In this document: positions 1-22,100 of the stretch, in pieces
How the letters are laid out: each line of letters starts with the position of its first letter
Numbering within the stretch: position 1 is the first letter of the stretch
Assembly: GCF_016859285.1 (NCBI RefSeq)
Contig: NC_053416.1
Span: forward strand, 17,068,501-17,132,500
Direction: 5' to 3'
Source of the DNA: Xiphias gladius
Taxonomy: Eukaryota; Chordata; Actinopteri; Istiophoriformes; Xiphiidae
DNA: 64,000 nt
Translations under genes and position numbers: made by a program
Notes under the pieces: generated by a model
Databases searched by the model: none
What the model saw: only the letters and a program-made list of their open reading frames with translations
What the model was told of the DNA's origin: nothing

Positions 1-3000
1 ATGGGAGAACAAACTGACTGGAGACAAACTGCCAGTAGCACACTGCAAACAGACACCCTTGTGTGAGCAGGCCTCTCTCTTTCCCTGTCTGTACACTGAC
101 TGCTACTCATTAGTCAGATGGAGACCGCTCAGATAAATCCTGTTCTGTATATAAACCCTATTTAATTTCTAAGAGCAAAAAGGACGGATAATACTCAATT
201 TATGATGGGATAATTTGCTTTTGCTTAAATGAGCAGTCCAGACCTAAATAGTCTCCATATTGTATGAGGTAATAAAATGCTAAGAAACATACAACTAAAA
301 CAGTTTAGAGGAACCAGTCACTTCTACTTTTTCATCAACTTTCAGTTGTCTGGGGCTGCAAAAAAAGTTGAACTGTTCCCAGACACCCCTATTTTTTTTG
401 CAGACGCCTGAAAAAAATGCACCCAAAATAAATAGGATACTGTTCTTCAACCCTTTTTATTATAGTCATAACCCTGGTCTCTTTTGAAAGATAACTCTTT
501 CAATTTTACAACCAAAAAGTCAGAATGAGTGTAAGAGATACTGAACCAAGGTTACAGAGGCACAAACGTGGCCGAAAAAAGAAGCTTTTTGGCCTCGTCT
601 ATTTGTTTTTTGCCATAGAAAAGGGAAAATAATGCTTGTAGTAATACCTATTTGAGTGGAGACCCTTGAGCTATAACGACAGGCCTTAACCAATTTTGTG
701 TCAATAGCTGTTGCAGTGATATGGGGATCCTAAAAAGCTTTGCACAAATAGAATCAGGGGTTTGGAGCTTTCACCCAATGTATAAATTGGCAAGGTTGTG
801 TGAAGACAGAGTCCAGTACAGACCAAAACACACCAAAAGTAGCCCCACCAAGGCCCAAGTGTCCCACAGGTGGGACGGTGTATTTAAAAGGAATCTGTTT
901 TTGACTGTCCACAGACTGCATCTTTCTGTACGAAATGACTGCTGCTGTTTAATGGCTTGAGAGGGCCAATATTCCCCGCTCAACTTGAGCTGCCCCCCTA
1001 GGAGAGATAACAAAAGGTAAATAAGCTGCACTTATTTAGTTTGAATTCAAACTTTCAAATACCAAACAACTACATTGTCAGGGGAGAACTAAGAAAAAAA
1101 CTGGTTTTGTGTTCATTTCAGGAGAAATTGCGTTATTAATTGTGAAAGAGCTTGTTTTTTATTCTGTTTGAAAGGCTTCGGATGTGATCGATCCAGTGAT
1201 GACAGAAATGTAAAGGCTGCGCGCAGCATTATTAAGCTGTTTCTTTTCACCGCGGAGACTGTACATGGTGTTAAAATGGTGCTGTGTGGTGTTGATCTCT
1301 CTTTGCACATTCGAAAGTGAGAATCTCCTCTGGCACAGCTTCTATTCGAGGCATCGACACGAAGATGTGAAAAAAAGTGAAAAGACTGCAGCATTCACAG
1401 TGAGTGGATTAGTCCTAATCTAAGCAAGAGAACAAAGGTGTGATGGAAATGTAAGCTCTCTTTCATATCCTTTTGGATTGCTATCGGTGATATATAACAC
1501 ACAGTCATGATAACAGCAGTTATTTCAAAATCCTATATGCAACAATCTTGATAAATCTGGACAGTCTTGTTTTAGATAGAGACGAGCTTATCACTTGTAC
1601 ATAACGGTTCATGTCTGGATCACTGACACTGAAAAACAACAATCTGCATTCATGTCCAAAATATGTGCTTGATGTCAACCAAGCCTATTAACTATCCCTG
1701 ATTTGTCTCAAGAGGCTGCAGCCAAGCTAATTTGTGTCTATAATGTATATATCATGATCTATGAGAAATATTCTAACTTTATTTTGATTCCCTGTGTAAA
1801 TCTGTCAGTTTTCCAGAAGGGTAGGATTTTCTCTGGGTCGACAAAAAACGATCTGGGTATGGAGAGGTACCAAAAGCTTTGAGCAGAAAATTTAAATCCC
1901 CTGGGGTTAGGGCTCTCCAACAAACCAGCGGCTTGCCAGAGTTACACCATATGGTATGTGGACACCTCAGAGAAGGAGGCTGTGATTTTGACATTAGGCA
2001 TCATCTAGAAGTCCACGATAATGACTGAGGAGGTCCCCATAATTGTTCCGTTCAATTTTACTATTATTCATTCAATTTACCTACAGTATAAAAAGATGTA
2101 TTTCTACACTAACGCATCCACAAATATCCTCCTACACAGGGTTCCTTGGAGGAAAATCTAATCAGTAACATGGCCAATATTGGGGTCCTTTCTGTGTAAA
2201 AGTAAGACAAGCCCATTTCTACGTGATCATGTTTAATACAAATTAGTATGTACGGCCTGACCCTGATAACACAGCCTTCAGAAAACGTGGGTCTAATACT
2301 GACCTACTGACTGGTTTGGCTATTTAAATGCAGAATAAGATAGATCATTATTCTAATAACCGCTTGCAGAAAGTCAATGAAATGCATGACCAAAGATCAG
2401 ACAGAAAGCTATCAGCCAACACATGAAGCCAAAAGCAGACTAGTGTCTTGCTCCTCTCTGGCAGATTCTGGGCTTTATGGGCATATACACCCAGGCGGGC
2501 AGGGGGGTGAGGCTGCAAGTCGCCTGCACCTTTTGTCTGGTTTTGCCGAAAATGAACGAAAGGATGTACATGTATCGCATGCTCAACGCAAATGATATTC
2601 ATAGAGCACGAATTTACACCTGGCCTCTCGGTTCATTCACATTCCGCTCCCGCTGCCCGGTGCCAAATCAACTGCAGTTCGGTGTGCAAACCACACTGCA
2701 CAGCGCGCCTGACTTGGGTGCGCCTTCCGTCTCATTCATGCGTCTCAAGGGGCGCTACTGAAAGCTTTCTGGCGTCGACCAAAACAACCACACAGCAGCA
2801 GCCCCTTGTGTAGTAAACTGGTGGGATATGTGAGGACGAGCGGACATGTGTGCATTTACAGGAGCCAGTTCAGTGGTCGGAATAGCCCTTTAAATATTGT
2901 CACCCACACGTTAACGCGCCTCTATCCAGAAAATCAGACAAAAATCCCTGCACAATGCGGGCGTGCTGCATTCACTGACGCATAAACCTACAGGCACGTT

Positions 3001-3067
3001 TTCACGAGAAGCACATAGATAGTGACTCCCGTGGTTTCCTCTGCTCCATGCATGCCCAGCAACCCAC
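1..3067 (-). other. lrch2: lrch2 intron 1 (partial, continues past left edge)
   Basis: This is the intron after the first coding exon of lrch2, which is read on the minus strand. I looked for the expected second exon, encoding the first leucine-rich repeat after the conserved YDLTDTTQA(D) join, and did not find it, so intron 1 is longer than 3 kb. The part near the exon (about 2480-3067) is GC- and CpG-richer and belongs to the CpG-rich 5' region of the gene. The rest is AT-rich with no gene that I recognise. Confidence 0.6.
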
Positions 3068-3308
3068 CTGCTTGTGTCGTGTCGGTCAGATCGTAGCTCA
3101 TCCCCGGGTACTCTCTCAGCTTCCTGCCGCTCAGGTTCAGTATCCCCGAGCACACGGCATCATCCAGAGCCCGGTCCAGGCTGCGGGCCGTGTGGTGCTG
3201 CTGCTGGTGCTGAAACTGGCTGATGCCCGGGCTCCAGTGAGGTCCGCTAGAGTAGTGATGGCTTTGTAGAGACGTGACAGCTCCCACACCTCCCTGACTA
3301 GACGCCAT
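3068..3308 (-). CDS. lrch2: lrch2 first coding exon (leucine-rich repeat and calponin-homology protein 2, N-terminus only)
   Basis: The exon encodes 80 residues plus one base (phase 1) from ATG at 3308 to a donor at 3067/3066 (GCAG|gtgggt on the minus strand). The protein starts MASSQGG, runs through a GPHWSPG segment and a Gln/His-rich stretch, then has the family core RSLDRALDDA...SGILNLSGRKLREYPG and YDLTDTTQA, which leads into the leucine-rich repeats. The MASSQGG start, GPHWSPG and YDLTDTTQA fit LRCH2 better than LRCH1 or LRCH3 as I remember them. The start codon has A at -3 and G at +4. LRCH proteins carry N-terminal LRRs and a C-terminal calponin-homology domain; those exons lie left of the window. 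The same frame stays open for 86 codons upstream of the chosen start, to an ATG at 3566, including six His codons in a row. I treat this as 5' UTR. Synteny with wdr44 and klhl13, also on human Xq, supports LRCH2. Confidence 0.82.
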
Positions 3309-4921
3309 TTTCGTAAAAAAGAAATTACTCTTACAATAATAACAGCGCACAGCGGCAGTTTCTCCGCCCATGCGCACACAGGGCACATTCCCGGTACGGA
3401 CGCTAGGGGATGGGCTTCTGAGATGGTACGGCTGCTGGTGGTGATGGTGATGGTGAGCAGGGTTTGGTGGCCATTTTAGGCTTTCACCCTTCCGCCGCCC
3501 GCTAATACCTGCATCCCAACAGGGGGCCCCGGTGCAGCGCACAGGGGGCAAGGGCCCTTCATGCAATACTAAATGTGATTCTCACAAATTTAGCTCCCAA
3601 TGCCTGGAGGCCAGTGGGGTGGTCACTGACAAACTTCGATCAATCACTATGATAAAAAACAATATAAGATACTGCTGTTTAAACAACACGGAGTATCCTT
3701 TCTGCATACTAATAATACATAGTGCATCAGATAGTGTATATATATGACAGATTTAAAAAAAGAAAGTGCAGCAGCCATATACAGGGTTATTACTGGCCGG
3801 CAGTTTTTTACTGGGTATCAATTACGCTTCATCACCTTACTTACTTACTTACTAGCTACTGGCAGAGCGGAGAGCGGAGGCTCATTGGGAGGCTCGGCCA
3901 GAGGCTCACGGCGACCTCTGGTTGGCCCGAACACACCCAGTCACCCCAGGCACTGTTGGCCCAAATGCCCCTGCGTCCCTCCAGCCGGCCAAAGCATCCC
4001 CACGGCCAGCCCCCCATGGACCGAAAGTAGCTCCGCGGCTGACCCAGTTGCTGGTCGGCAAGTATATCTATCAACTCTGGCGAGTTTTATTCTAGCATTT
4101 TACACTCAAGGGGACCTCGAACTGCTGATTTTCTCCTCGCTCCGCTGCTTCCAAAAACTTTCATTCGTCAGTTGAAACCGAGTTATTGTTTCTAAACCAA
4201 AAAAAGTCGGACCTGAATAGCTCGTGTGGTAGCTTTTGTGGGGTTTTGTAGTTGCTTTAAGCAGAACGAACAGAGTCTACATGCTCAATTTCACTTACCT
4301 GTTTTTTTTTTTTACTGTCAGTTGTAGCATATTTCACCAATGCAAAGTTTGTGTTAGAGATATTTCATGCATCATAGTTTTATTATTATCATTTGTGAAT
4401 GTATATTATTAACTGTACTTCATGGCATCAAGGTGTCAAAAATATTTTGTCATTTACATTCATAGAAAAAAGTGATTAAATTAGATTCGCTATGATTTCA
4501 TTATAGAAGATTTTATTATATATTATGTTCTATGTGGAATTATTTTCCACCAGATACATAAGGTTTTCTATTGTCTATTTGAGTTCGAAACCCAGCTTTT
4601 TTTTTCTATCCCTGAAATACACTTTTGTTCCACAAAGCGCTTAACTGGAATTACCAAAATATGAAGCTTTTTAAGGGTAGAAGCCCCAGAAAAGAGGCTC
4701 CTGTTCAGACTTTATGTTAGTCGAATTTCCATGGAAGAGATTGTCTCCTTCATGAATATGTATGAGTACTCAGACAGGCTTATTTATTATCGAGCACACC
4801 AACCAAGTAGGCGTCTTCACTCCGGAGCTCCAGTCGGATATCACGCCTCCTGATAGCATGTTGTGATACAAATCAATTGTCGTCGCAACCAAAATGGTGA
4901 AGCAATAGCATGACACACATT
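3309..4921. promoter_or_regulatory. divergent promoter region between lrch2 (-) and u2surp (+), with candidate u2surp exon 1
   Basis: The stretch between the lrch2 start codon and the first u2surp coding exon includes GC-rich, CpG-containing sequence (3309-3560 and 3860-4160) that would hold the lrch2 5' UTR and promoter. A (GGTGAT)-like run at about 3437-3457 encodes the His run on the opposite strand. On the plus strand a consensus donor (gtaagt) begins at 4922, so a non-coding u2surp exon may end at 4921. Neither transcription start can be placed from sequence alone. Confidence 0.4.
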
Positions 4922-5973
4922 GTAAGTTCCAGTTTTACCTGAGGTATGGGGCTATGTGCATGCATTGCGGTTTGATAATTTCCCGTTTGGTCCCTCGGTG
5001 CTTTGTGGCGTTACAGAAGAACACATTGGACTGTTACGTTAGCTAGCTGAGAATTGTGCTCGCTGTATGACATCCAGGGTTAGCAGATGTTGACGATTAG
5101 GATAGACGGGGATGTTTGTATCTGTATGGGTTTTGGCATTAACGGGATCCTGGTCGGTGGAGAAATAGCCGCTGTATTCACCATTACTCATCTAAAGGTT
5201 GATGCTAGCTTACCATCTGACTGGAGTGCAGCGACAGTTGGCTAAGCTAAACATTGATGTTAGCTAACGTTAGCAAACTGGAGCGATAGCTTGTGTTTAA
5301 GCCCAGGCCTATTAAGCAGCATTTGTGCTACAGCTGGACTAAAACAACATCCAGGATATTTGTTGAATAGCATTATTCTACATTAATTGATGGAGTTGCT
5401 TGGCTGTAGCTAACAGTTATTCAGAGAGTTATTCACATCCCAAGTTTCCAATCTCCTCTGACCGTATGTTTCAGTAGTTTGCAGTGTATGTGGGTAAAGT
5501 AAAGTACACTGGTTTGGTGTTGCTCAAACGTGCAAAGTTGAAGTTTTGGCAACTCCCTCTGTATGTTTGCCTCACTCACTGCCTGTATCTACCATCTGAC
5601 TAAAGAAGGGATGGTATGTAAGTGATCCAAATTAAGTGTCTCGCCCGAAAACACAGACTTACGCTGTTTTTGCCCTGCTCTGTCCCCCAGAGACACCTCT
5701 TACACACAATGTGTAAGGGGTGTCTCACCTTTTATCGCACTCTACTGACCCTGAAAGTGATGTGCAGCTTGTACACACAACATAAAAGATGTCAGACCTT
5801 TTTGAGCAAAGGACACATGTAACAGGAGTACAGTAATTTGTACACCAAATGGGTGAAATGGTTCATATCAGTTTAAACAACTAATTACTAAATTCATTTA
5901 ATTAGTACAAATTAGCAGTTTGGCAGTAACCTCTCTTTTTTTTATTGTATACATTTATTTCTTTATTTTGCAG
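4922..5973 (+). other. u2surp: probable u2surp intron 1 (5' UTR intron)
   Basis: This stretch lies between a consensus donor at 4922 and the acceptor ...tttgcag ending at 5973. It holds many GCTAA/TTAGC words (5037-5285) and no coding exon that I recognise. Confidence 0.4.
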
Positions 5974-5980
5974 TTTGAGC

Positions 5981-14861
<8,881 letters not shown>

Positions 14862-15102
14862 CTCTCAACTCTGGACCTTGTCATCCCTTAGCTTGCTGCT
14901 GTCCATGGGTTCGACAATGCACTCCTGCAGTGCTTTAAACAGACTGACATATGTTCTCTTGGTCCCAACTTACACTATCCATGCAAGATTCAACTCTTTT
15001 GTATGATGAAGTTTGAACACTGTACCTAATTAAATATATTTTTGTTTTAATGTTTGTTTTTAAAATGATAACCAGAAATGTTGCTGTAAAATTCTGACAC
15101 CA

Positions 15103-15108
15103 AATAAA
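15103..15108 (+). terminator. u2surp: u2surp polyadenylation signal (AATAAA)
   Basis: A canonical AATAAA lies 242 bases after the u2surp stop codon and is followed by a GT-rich stretch (tgttggtgatgaatgtgcgtg), as expected for a downstream element. The 3' end should fall near 15125. Confidence 0.7.
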
Positions 15109-15255
15109 TCACTGTTGGTGATGAATGTGCGTGTGCGTCCGGAGGACATGACTGATAAGGCCAGGTATCAAAATATTTTTACTGCTACTCTATTGAATTA
15201 TTCATACTAATTTTTCAAGGCTAAAAAAAGGTTAACAAGCATTTGTGTGTGGATT

Positions 15256-15261
15256 TTTATT
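15256..15261 (-). terminator. wdr44: wdr44 polyadenylation signal (AATAAA on the minus strand)
   Basis: TTTATT on the plus strand reads AATAAA on the minus strand, about 880 bases after the wdr44 stop codon. This makes wdr44 and u2surp tail-to-tail, with signals about 150 bases apart. A polyA site further upstream cannot be excluded. Confidence 0.6.
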
Positions 15262-16140
15262 GAGGAAATTAATAGAGCATCATTTGGTTCTGTTTACAAA
15301 AGCAGTAAGTAAGCAATGTTACACAGTAAATTTACAGTACTATTTTATATAATGTGCTTTCATTGATCAAAGAAATGTATCAAAAGTACTTAAGAGCCAG
15401 TACTGTTCCTGAAAATTTTAGGATACCTGGCCCTAATCATTAGTAACCATATACAGATTTCCTGTACCATATATTTGCTGTCATCCAATGAAATGCTTGA
15501 TATATCTTAGAGGAAAGCTTTAGAAGTTGAATTAGAAAAGCAATCTAGATTTCATAGGCACAAATAGTTTGTAAATTACATTTCAAACCATTTTGCTTTC
15601 AAGACAAATGGTTACATCTCTTAACACAAGACACATTAAAATTTGTGACTTACATTAGGACAGTGTCTTGCGCTTCTTAGGAGTTAACTTAATTTTTCTG
15701 AAATGTGGGAGAAAAACAAGTAGTAAGGTGCCCATACTGTTACAAACAGCATTCTAGCTATACTTGACCATACAGCTGTGAGTTTACACATACATATCTG
15801 AACAGATTTCATTTCTGCTCAAAACCACACACGATTGGCATCTCCGGGCTCTTAATGCCAAACCATTCACAGTTGCTTGGTATTAAAGATAAAAAATAGA
15901 AATGTGACTGGGGATCACACCATGGTCTGCTTTGTAGAGTCCATTTGTTCCACCCTTCCCCTCCTCTTTCATTTTAGGGTCCCTGTTATCCCGAAAAATC
16001 AACAGAAAGCTCTTTGTCTCAGACAAATAACCTAGATAGTTGGATGACAAAAGATGACTCCTGAGGGGCTGTCCCACGTCTTTAGGGCCAATGTCCAACA
16101 GATAGGCCTGAACGTGAAGAACTGACAACCTCTGAACTGC
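15262..16140 (-). other. wdr44: wdr44 3' UTR
   Basis: The stretch between the wdr44 stop codon and its AATAAA is AT-rich with no open frame of recognised family. It is most simply the 3' UTR part of the last exon. Confidence 0.6.
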
Positions 16141-19100
16141 TCAGTACTTTTTTACATTGATGAAAACCTTGATTGCTCCAGTGAAGTCTGCAGAGAGAAG
16201 CACCTCTGTGTGATCTGTCTTCAGGGCTCCTGTAAAGGACAGTACAATTTTATAGCATTCAGATGACAGTTTTGACGTCTCGAAATCTGTACATGAATGA
16301 ATTCAAGCAAATGTACCTGAGGGTATTGTTTCCGAGTCTGTGGAGTCCAGGCTCTTACACTCTGCTTCTGGTTTCTCTGCACCAGTTTCTTGTGGAACAA
16401 TAAGGCCTGGGTGGGGCGCAAAAATGGCTGAGGTGACCACTGCGTTGTGTGCTGAAAGATAAGTAAAGATTCAGTGGCATTTCAATCAAAGGGAAAACTT
16501 TAATTAGACAGGTAGTTATATTAAAATGCAATTTGTCATTCAACACGCAGCACAATTACCTTTAATCCCTTCCCAGAAGTCATTGCGGTCTCGTCTTACA
16601 GAAGTGAACTTGCTCAGGTCGTGGTAAGTGCTCCAGATGTACACATACTTATCCTCTGAGCCACTGACTATGAAGGAGTAGTCATGGCTGTAGGAGGATC
16701 ACCCCAGAATACATCAATTTTTGCATAGAAGGTGTAGTGCAACATGTAAATTTCAGTTCAAAATGCTCAAGCCCAAATTACAGGACAGGGAACCTTCCTC
16801 ACCTGAAGCTCGCTTTGATCTGGCTGCTGCTGTTGACATAACCCTTGTATTTCATGGACAGAGACAAGTCTCTCAGGTCATAAAGGCGAATGCGGGAATC
16901 ATTTGAGGTCACCAAAATCTGTTAAGGGAAGAGGGAATTTGTCATTTAATAAATCTGTCTGACATACGTCATTATAGGGACATCAAACATACTGTAGATG
17001 TATCTGTAGTGGAAATCAGATGTTACCTTATTCTCTCCAGGTAGAGGTTCAATGCCAGTGATCTTGCGTCCAACTTTGTTCCTGCCTCTGGTGGACCTCA
17101 CATGAATTTGGGTGTGGTATTTCAGACGCTAAGTAATGCATGAACAGAAAAATACATTTGGTTCAACCTGGAATGAGTACTGTGATGACAAAAATTGATG
17201 ATAAAGAGATAGTGAAACCATCTATTATCAGAAAAAAGTAGCTTGACCGGTCACCTCTGTGTCATAGAAGATGCATCGCCCATCGTAGGTGCCAATGACG
17301 GCATACTTCCCATTTTGGCAGAAGTTGGCAGCAGTGATGAGACGCGTTTGGCCATCCACCTCGTTCCACAGTGCCACCTTCTTGTCTGGAATGTTCCAGA
17401 GCCGTAGCTTTCCATCCAGAGAGCCGCTTAAAAAGTATCTGTCATCCTGGGAAACAAGAAATGAGTGTTACTATACATACAGTCTGGGAGCCAAAATGAA
17501 TAGACTTCTGATTTGTGCTTAGATAAGTAATGCGAGGTGATTCAACTTACTCTGGGATGGAAAGCAATGGCTGTAACAAAATCAATGTGCTGAAAGCAGC
17601 AGAGACACTCTCTCCTGGATATGTGCCATAATCTGACTGTTTTATCCATGGAAGAGGAGAGCAGGAAAAAGTTCTAGATTAAGACAAAAATAGAAAAAGT
17701 GGGACAAGAGACAAAACCAGTACTGCAAATGTCTTAAATATGTGAGGAGCAAAAGGATAAAGATAGATCAGTAAGACCTTCACCTTAGACCAGGACAAGT
17801 CCAACAGATCAGCTGTATGACCCTTGTACTTGCAAAAGGGGACTTGACGGAAAGGGGCATTCCTATCTTCTGTGTCTGGGTCCTCTGGAATACAATTTGC
17901 CTAAGATAAGAGTACAATCTGTTAGGAAAACATGGAGCATCAAGACTGTAAAATATACAGCATCGCAATACTTTTACTATTATTAAAATACCTTAAAAAT
18001 CTTATAATATTTTCTGGAGAGACGTGATGACCCACAAATCAAAATTTTTATTAATTTCACTCACCCCAGGATCAGTGTCAGATTTAGAGGAGCATAAACT
18101 TTCCTGAGACGGAGAAGGTGAAACTCGACCTGGAGACGCCGAAACAAAAATAATCTTACTGCAGCCAAAGCAGAGCATCTAATTAAAATAATCAATCATC
18201 ATACAACACCAAATCTGAGATGCTGATGAGGCTACCTTCAGTGTTGTACTTTATTCTCATGTTATTGAAGTAGTCAAAGGCAGTCTTCAAGACCCAGATG
18301 CGAACCACATTATCTTGGCCTGCACTTGCCAGCAGCCTCCCACAGTGAGAGAACTTCATTGTCCAAACGGCCCCCTGAGGACAAGACAAAGCTGCTGTAA
18401 TACAAGCAGCTATTGGTGCACGTCTTCTCTTAAACATTAACAAAAAGGAAAAGAAAGTCAAAAACTGAGATCCTCTTACCATGTGCTCTCCACTCAGGTC
18501 CTGCACAACCTTAATCTGATCAAAGTCAAAGGGACCCTTGAAGCTGTGTGCTGCCTTGAGTTTGGCAGGCCTGGTATAAGGCATTCCCTCATCGTCACTC
18601 GATGACGGATCATCCTGATCTGTATGGAACACTGAGCCCAGCCAAAACATAAAGCATAGCTGAGATTATTAAAATCTTCACGACCGCAGAAGAATTAGTA
18701 TTTCATAAGCATGTACAGTAAAACAGTCAATCATCTTCTAAAAGTTGGCATCCTCAGGGAATAGAAATTGTTCTACAAAGGTTCTATAAATCCACATATA
18801 GTGAATAAAGTAAATTATCTGTATTATTATTGTAACAAAGTTTGCTGATTTAATTGCTTTATGAGTTTTAATGATTCATCAGTGCATTTGGTTACTGCCA
18901 TCTATGGATAGTGAGAAGTTTGAATTAAGCTATTTATCCTGTAATATCCTCAGTGCCCACATCCATATACCAATGTCAATCTCAGCCAAATCTCTTTTCC
19001 TGCCTGCACTTACATGTGCTTTGCATCTTGTTTTCCACTTATTTAAAAAAAAAAAAAAAAAAAACTAACCACCCTAAATTTAGTGAGTTAAAGTAGTTCT

Positions 19101-22100
19101 AGGACCACCCCACAATGTAATTTAGCAGTACAAATATGGACACTTTTCTCACATCAAAAAACACATATACATTTGAAGTGTTTTCCTGAAATATAGCCAT
19201 CTTTATAGAAGCTTCAAATAACTGATATTTTACCTTCATCGCGCACACTTTTCACTTTGTTGACTGCCTTCTCTCCATATTCTTCAGCGAGATGCTTGGC
19301 CTTCTTCACAGACTTGCCCAGGAATTTTTTGAACTGGGTTCTGGTAAGAAATAAGCCACAACAAATTACATTCTATGTCTAGATCTTCTGGTAAGAAGGG
19401 GGGGGGGGGTCCATTTCCAGGAACAGGCTACAAGAAGTCACTAATCCTTACGTTTTCTGCTTCAGTTTTCCTCCATCTGTGTCTGCCAGTGGAGCCTGTT
19501 GCTTGTCATCATCATCTGACTGTGCTGCATCATTCCTGTGAGGAAAAAATATAACAACTTCCTCTACAAAATGTTCCATTTGTTTTTATGTGATCTGGCT
19601 AAAAAAAATTAAATTAAATAAAAAAGCTTTTCATATTGGGAAAATGTTTGATACATGTGAAAACTCTCCAATGAAAAGGACATTGCAAAGCTTTTTCTTG
19701 AAGCTTGAATTGATGGTCGGTTGTCTGCATTCAGCATATTCTGTCCAACTTTGACTTTTTGTTTTGTACAGTGTGCTGTAATACCAAAGCGCTACTTATT
19801 CTTTTTTCTCATTGTCTACCAAATGTCTGTTGCTTCACTAATTTGAAATGAATGACCAGGGGCTGCTATTGTCTCTAATTTTTGCTGCTGATGTGAGTCC
19901 ATGGTCAGTGAATGTTAAGAGTCTTCCAATTTAGGGCTGTTTTTTGTAGATTACTTTCGTTTTCTTGTTATGAATCGCCAATCAAAATTTAACAATTCTG
20001 CAGCTACTACAGAAAAATGATTTTCTGCTTACGTAATGTATTCCTTGGTCCTCCTCATGATGTGCAGAGTGAGAGGGTTAATCCCAGCAGGAAGTTTCTC
20101 TTCTGCCTGGATTAGAGGGATCTCTTCACCAGTGTCCAGATTCTTAATCATCACACTAGCAAGGATTTCCTATTTTAGGATAACACACAATTGTACATTG
20201 GGTGCATAGAAGGTTAGGGGAAGGAATGTCGAAGATGTTGGGTTATAGCTTGGATTCAAGCTAACAAGGCAATAAAAAGAAACGGAGGGAATCTTACTTC
20301 ATCTGTCAGTTCTCTACCAGAGTTGGAACGTGGACGCTGAGGGCCTGGAGCTTGTCCTCCACTCTGGGATGAGGCCTGTTCATCCCCATTTTCCTAAATG
20401 AAATAAAAGAAAGCAATGGGACAATAGCACAATAGATGAGGAAACTGCTACCCCATATGTAGCTTCATTTTTGAGCGGCTCTGGATGAGCACCAAAAAGA
20501 GGTCAGGTTCACAGCTTCACTCACCTGTGCTGTCACCACCTTATCCCCACTGGTTGCACTGGCCAGATCCAAGGAATGCTGCAGCTCTTTGGTTAAACTC
20601 CTCACTGTGCTGCTAGGAGACACCAGGCCGGAGGGCTCCAGAGCATCACCGCTGACCGGGGGGACTGCAGACACTGAGCAATCATACAACAGAGCACAAC
20701 ACTTCATCTGAAAAACTGGTCTTCTATTCTGTCTGCTTTGCATATGTGCAGTGGTTTGCCATCGTAGCTGATAAAGGACAATAATTAAGACATTTTGCCT
20801 AGAGATGCTTGTCCTCTGTTAAGTAAAACCATAACTCTAGAGGAGGGGATGGTGTGAGCTGTTCTCCCAATTCTTTGAAACATGTATTCGTGGAAAGTCA
20901 TGTGTATACCGGTGGCATTGAGAACATTTTTCCCTTTTGTGAACAAAAAGGTTACTATATCTACTAGTTCATTTTTAGAACAGCTTATTATCACAAGGGA
21001 TGTGAGATGACAGCATAAACCTAAAATACTTGACCCTTCTAGTATGATGTCTGGCTTAACAGCGAGTGTTTAGGTCTATGTGTGGCAAATGTGTGGCAAT
21101 TGTTTTGAAGTCATACCTTTGGTTTCTTTCTGTCCACTTACTTTTTTTTCTGTAGTTCAACCAATTCATCATTAATCTGAAACACTATTCAGACTTGGTG
21201 GTTATAGGCTTGTCATTCATTCTCTCATGCTTTGCCATGCCCAGTACAAGTGAATAAAGAGCAAAACTTATGGGCTTATTCTCACAAAACTAGGACTTGG
21301 AAAAAGTTATTGCTCCTAAGGCTGCACTTCACAGCAATGTTGAATGCTTTAAAACAGTTACTGATCCAGTGTTGTCTTAAAGGTTGAGTTTTAAATTTCA
21401 AAACACAATGTGGATCAAGGACACGTAAATTTTTTCTACCTTCCAGGACACTTGGCCTCAGACACTCCTGAGACTTTTTGGATGGTAGACTCTGCCAAGA
21501 CGGGGGAGGCGGTCTCGGTGGGGGACCTCCGCTTGGAGGTGGTGGGCGTAAGGGAGGAGGCTTCTTAGTGCTGGCTACAATGTCTGGCTCCACTGTGAAT
21601 TGGCGTGGGGGTTTTGTAGGCCCAGAGGAGTCTGAGTCAGCCGACCTGTCTGTGATAGGGACCTGGTCTAAGATGTCTGCAGGTCTCTGCTCCTGCTCCC
21701 CTTCTGCAACCTCAACAGCCCCATAAGGCTGACTCTGTCCTATGGTGCTGGTGATGTCAGGGGGCTGAACACGTTCTTGTGACCCAGCCGATGGCCCTGG
21801 GAGATCTGTGGGTTCAGGGGCAGGTATAGAGCAAGCTCCGTTTGTTGCTGTTCTTTCCTGTTGTTCATCTTGCCTCTCAGCGAGATGAGGTTCGACAGCT
21901 GGCGCTGTTACCTCCAAGGGAACTTCCTGAGCATTAATCTCTTCCTTTGGCTCAGGCACTGCCCTTACATCAACATGTAGCTGATCTAACAGCTGAGCCA
22001 CTTCACCATCATCCCCAGCACTCCCCTTTTGACTCTCCTCAATGATGCTATCAATGATCTGTGAGGAAGAGAAAATAACATAGAAGAGGAAGGAGGAAAA

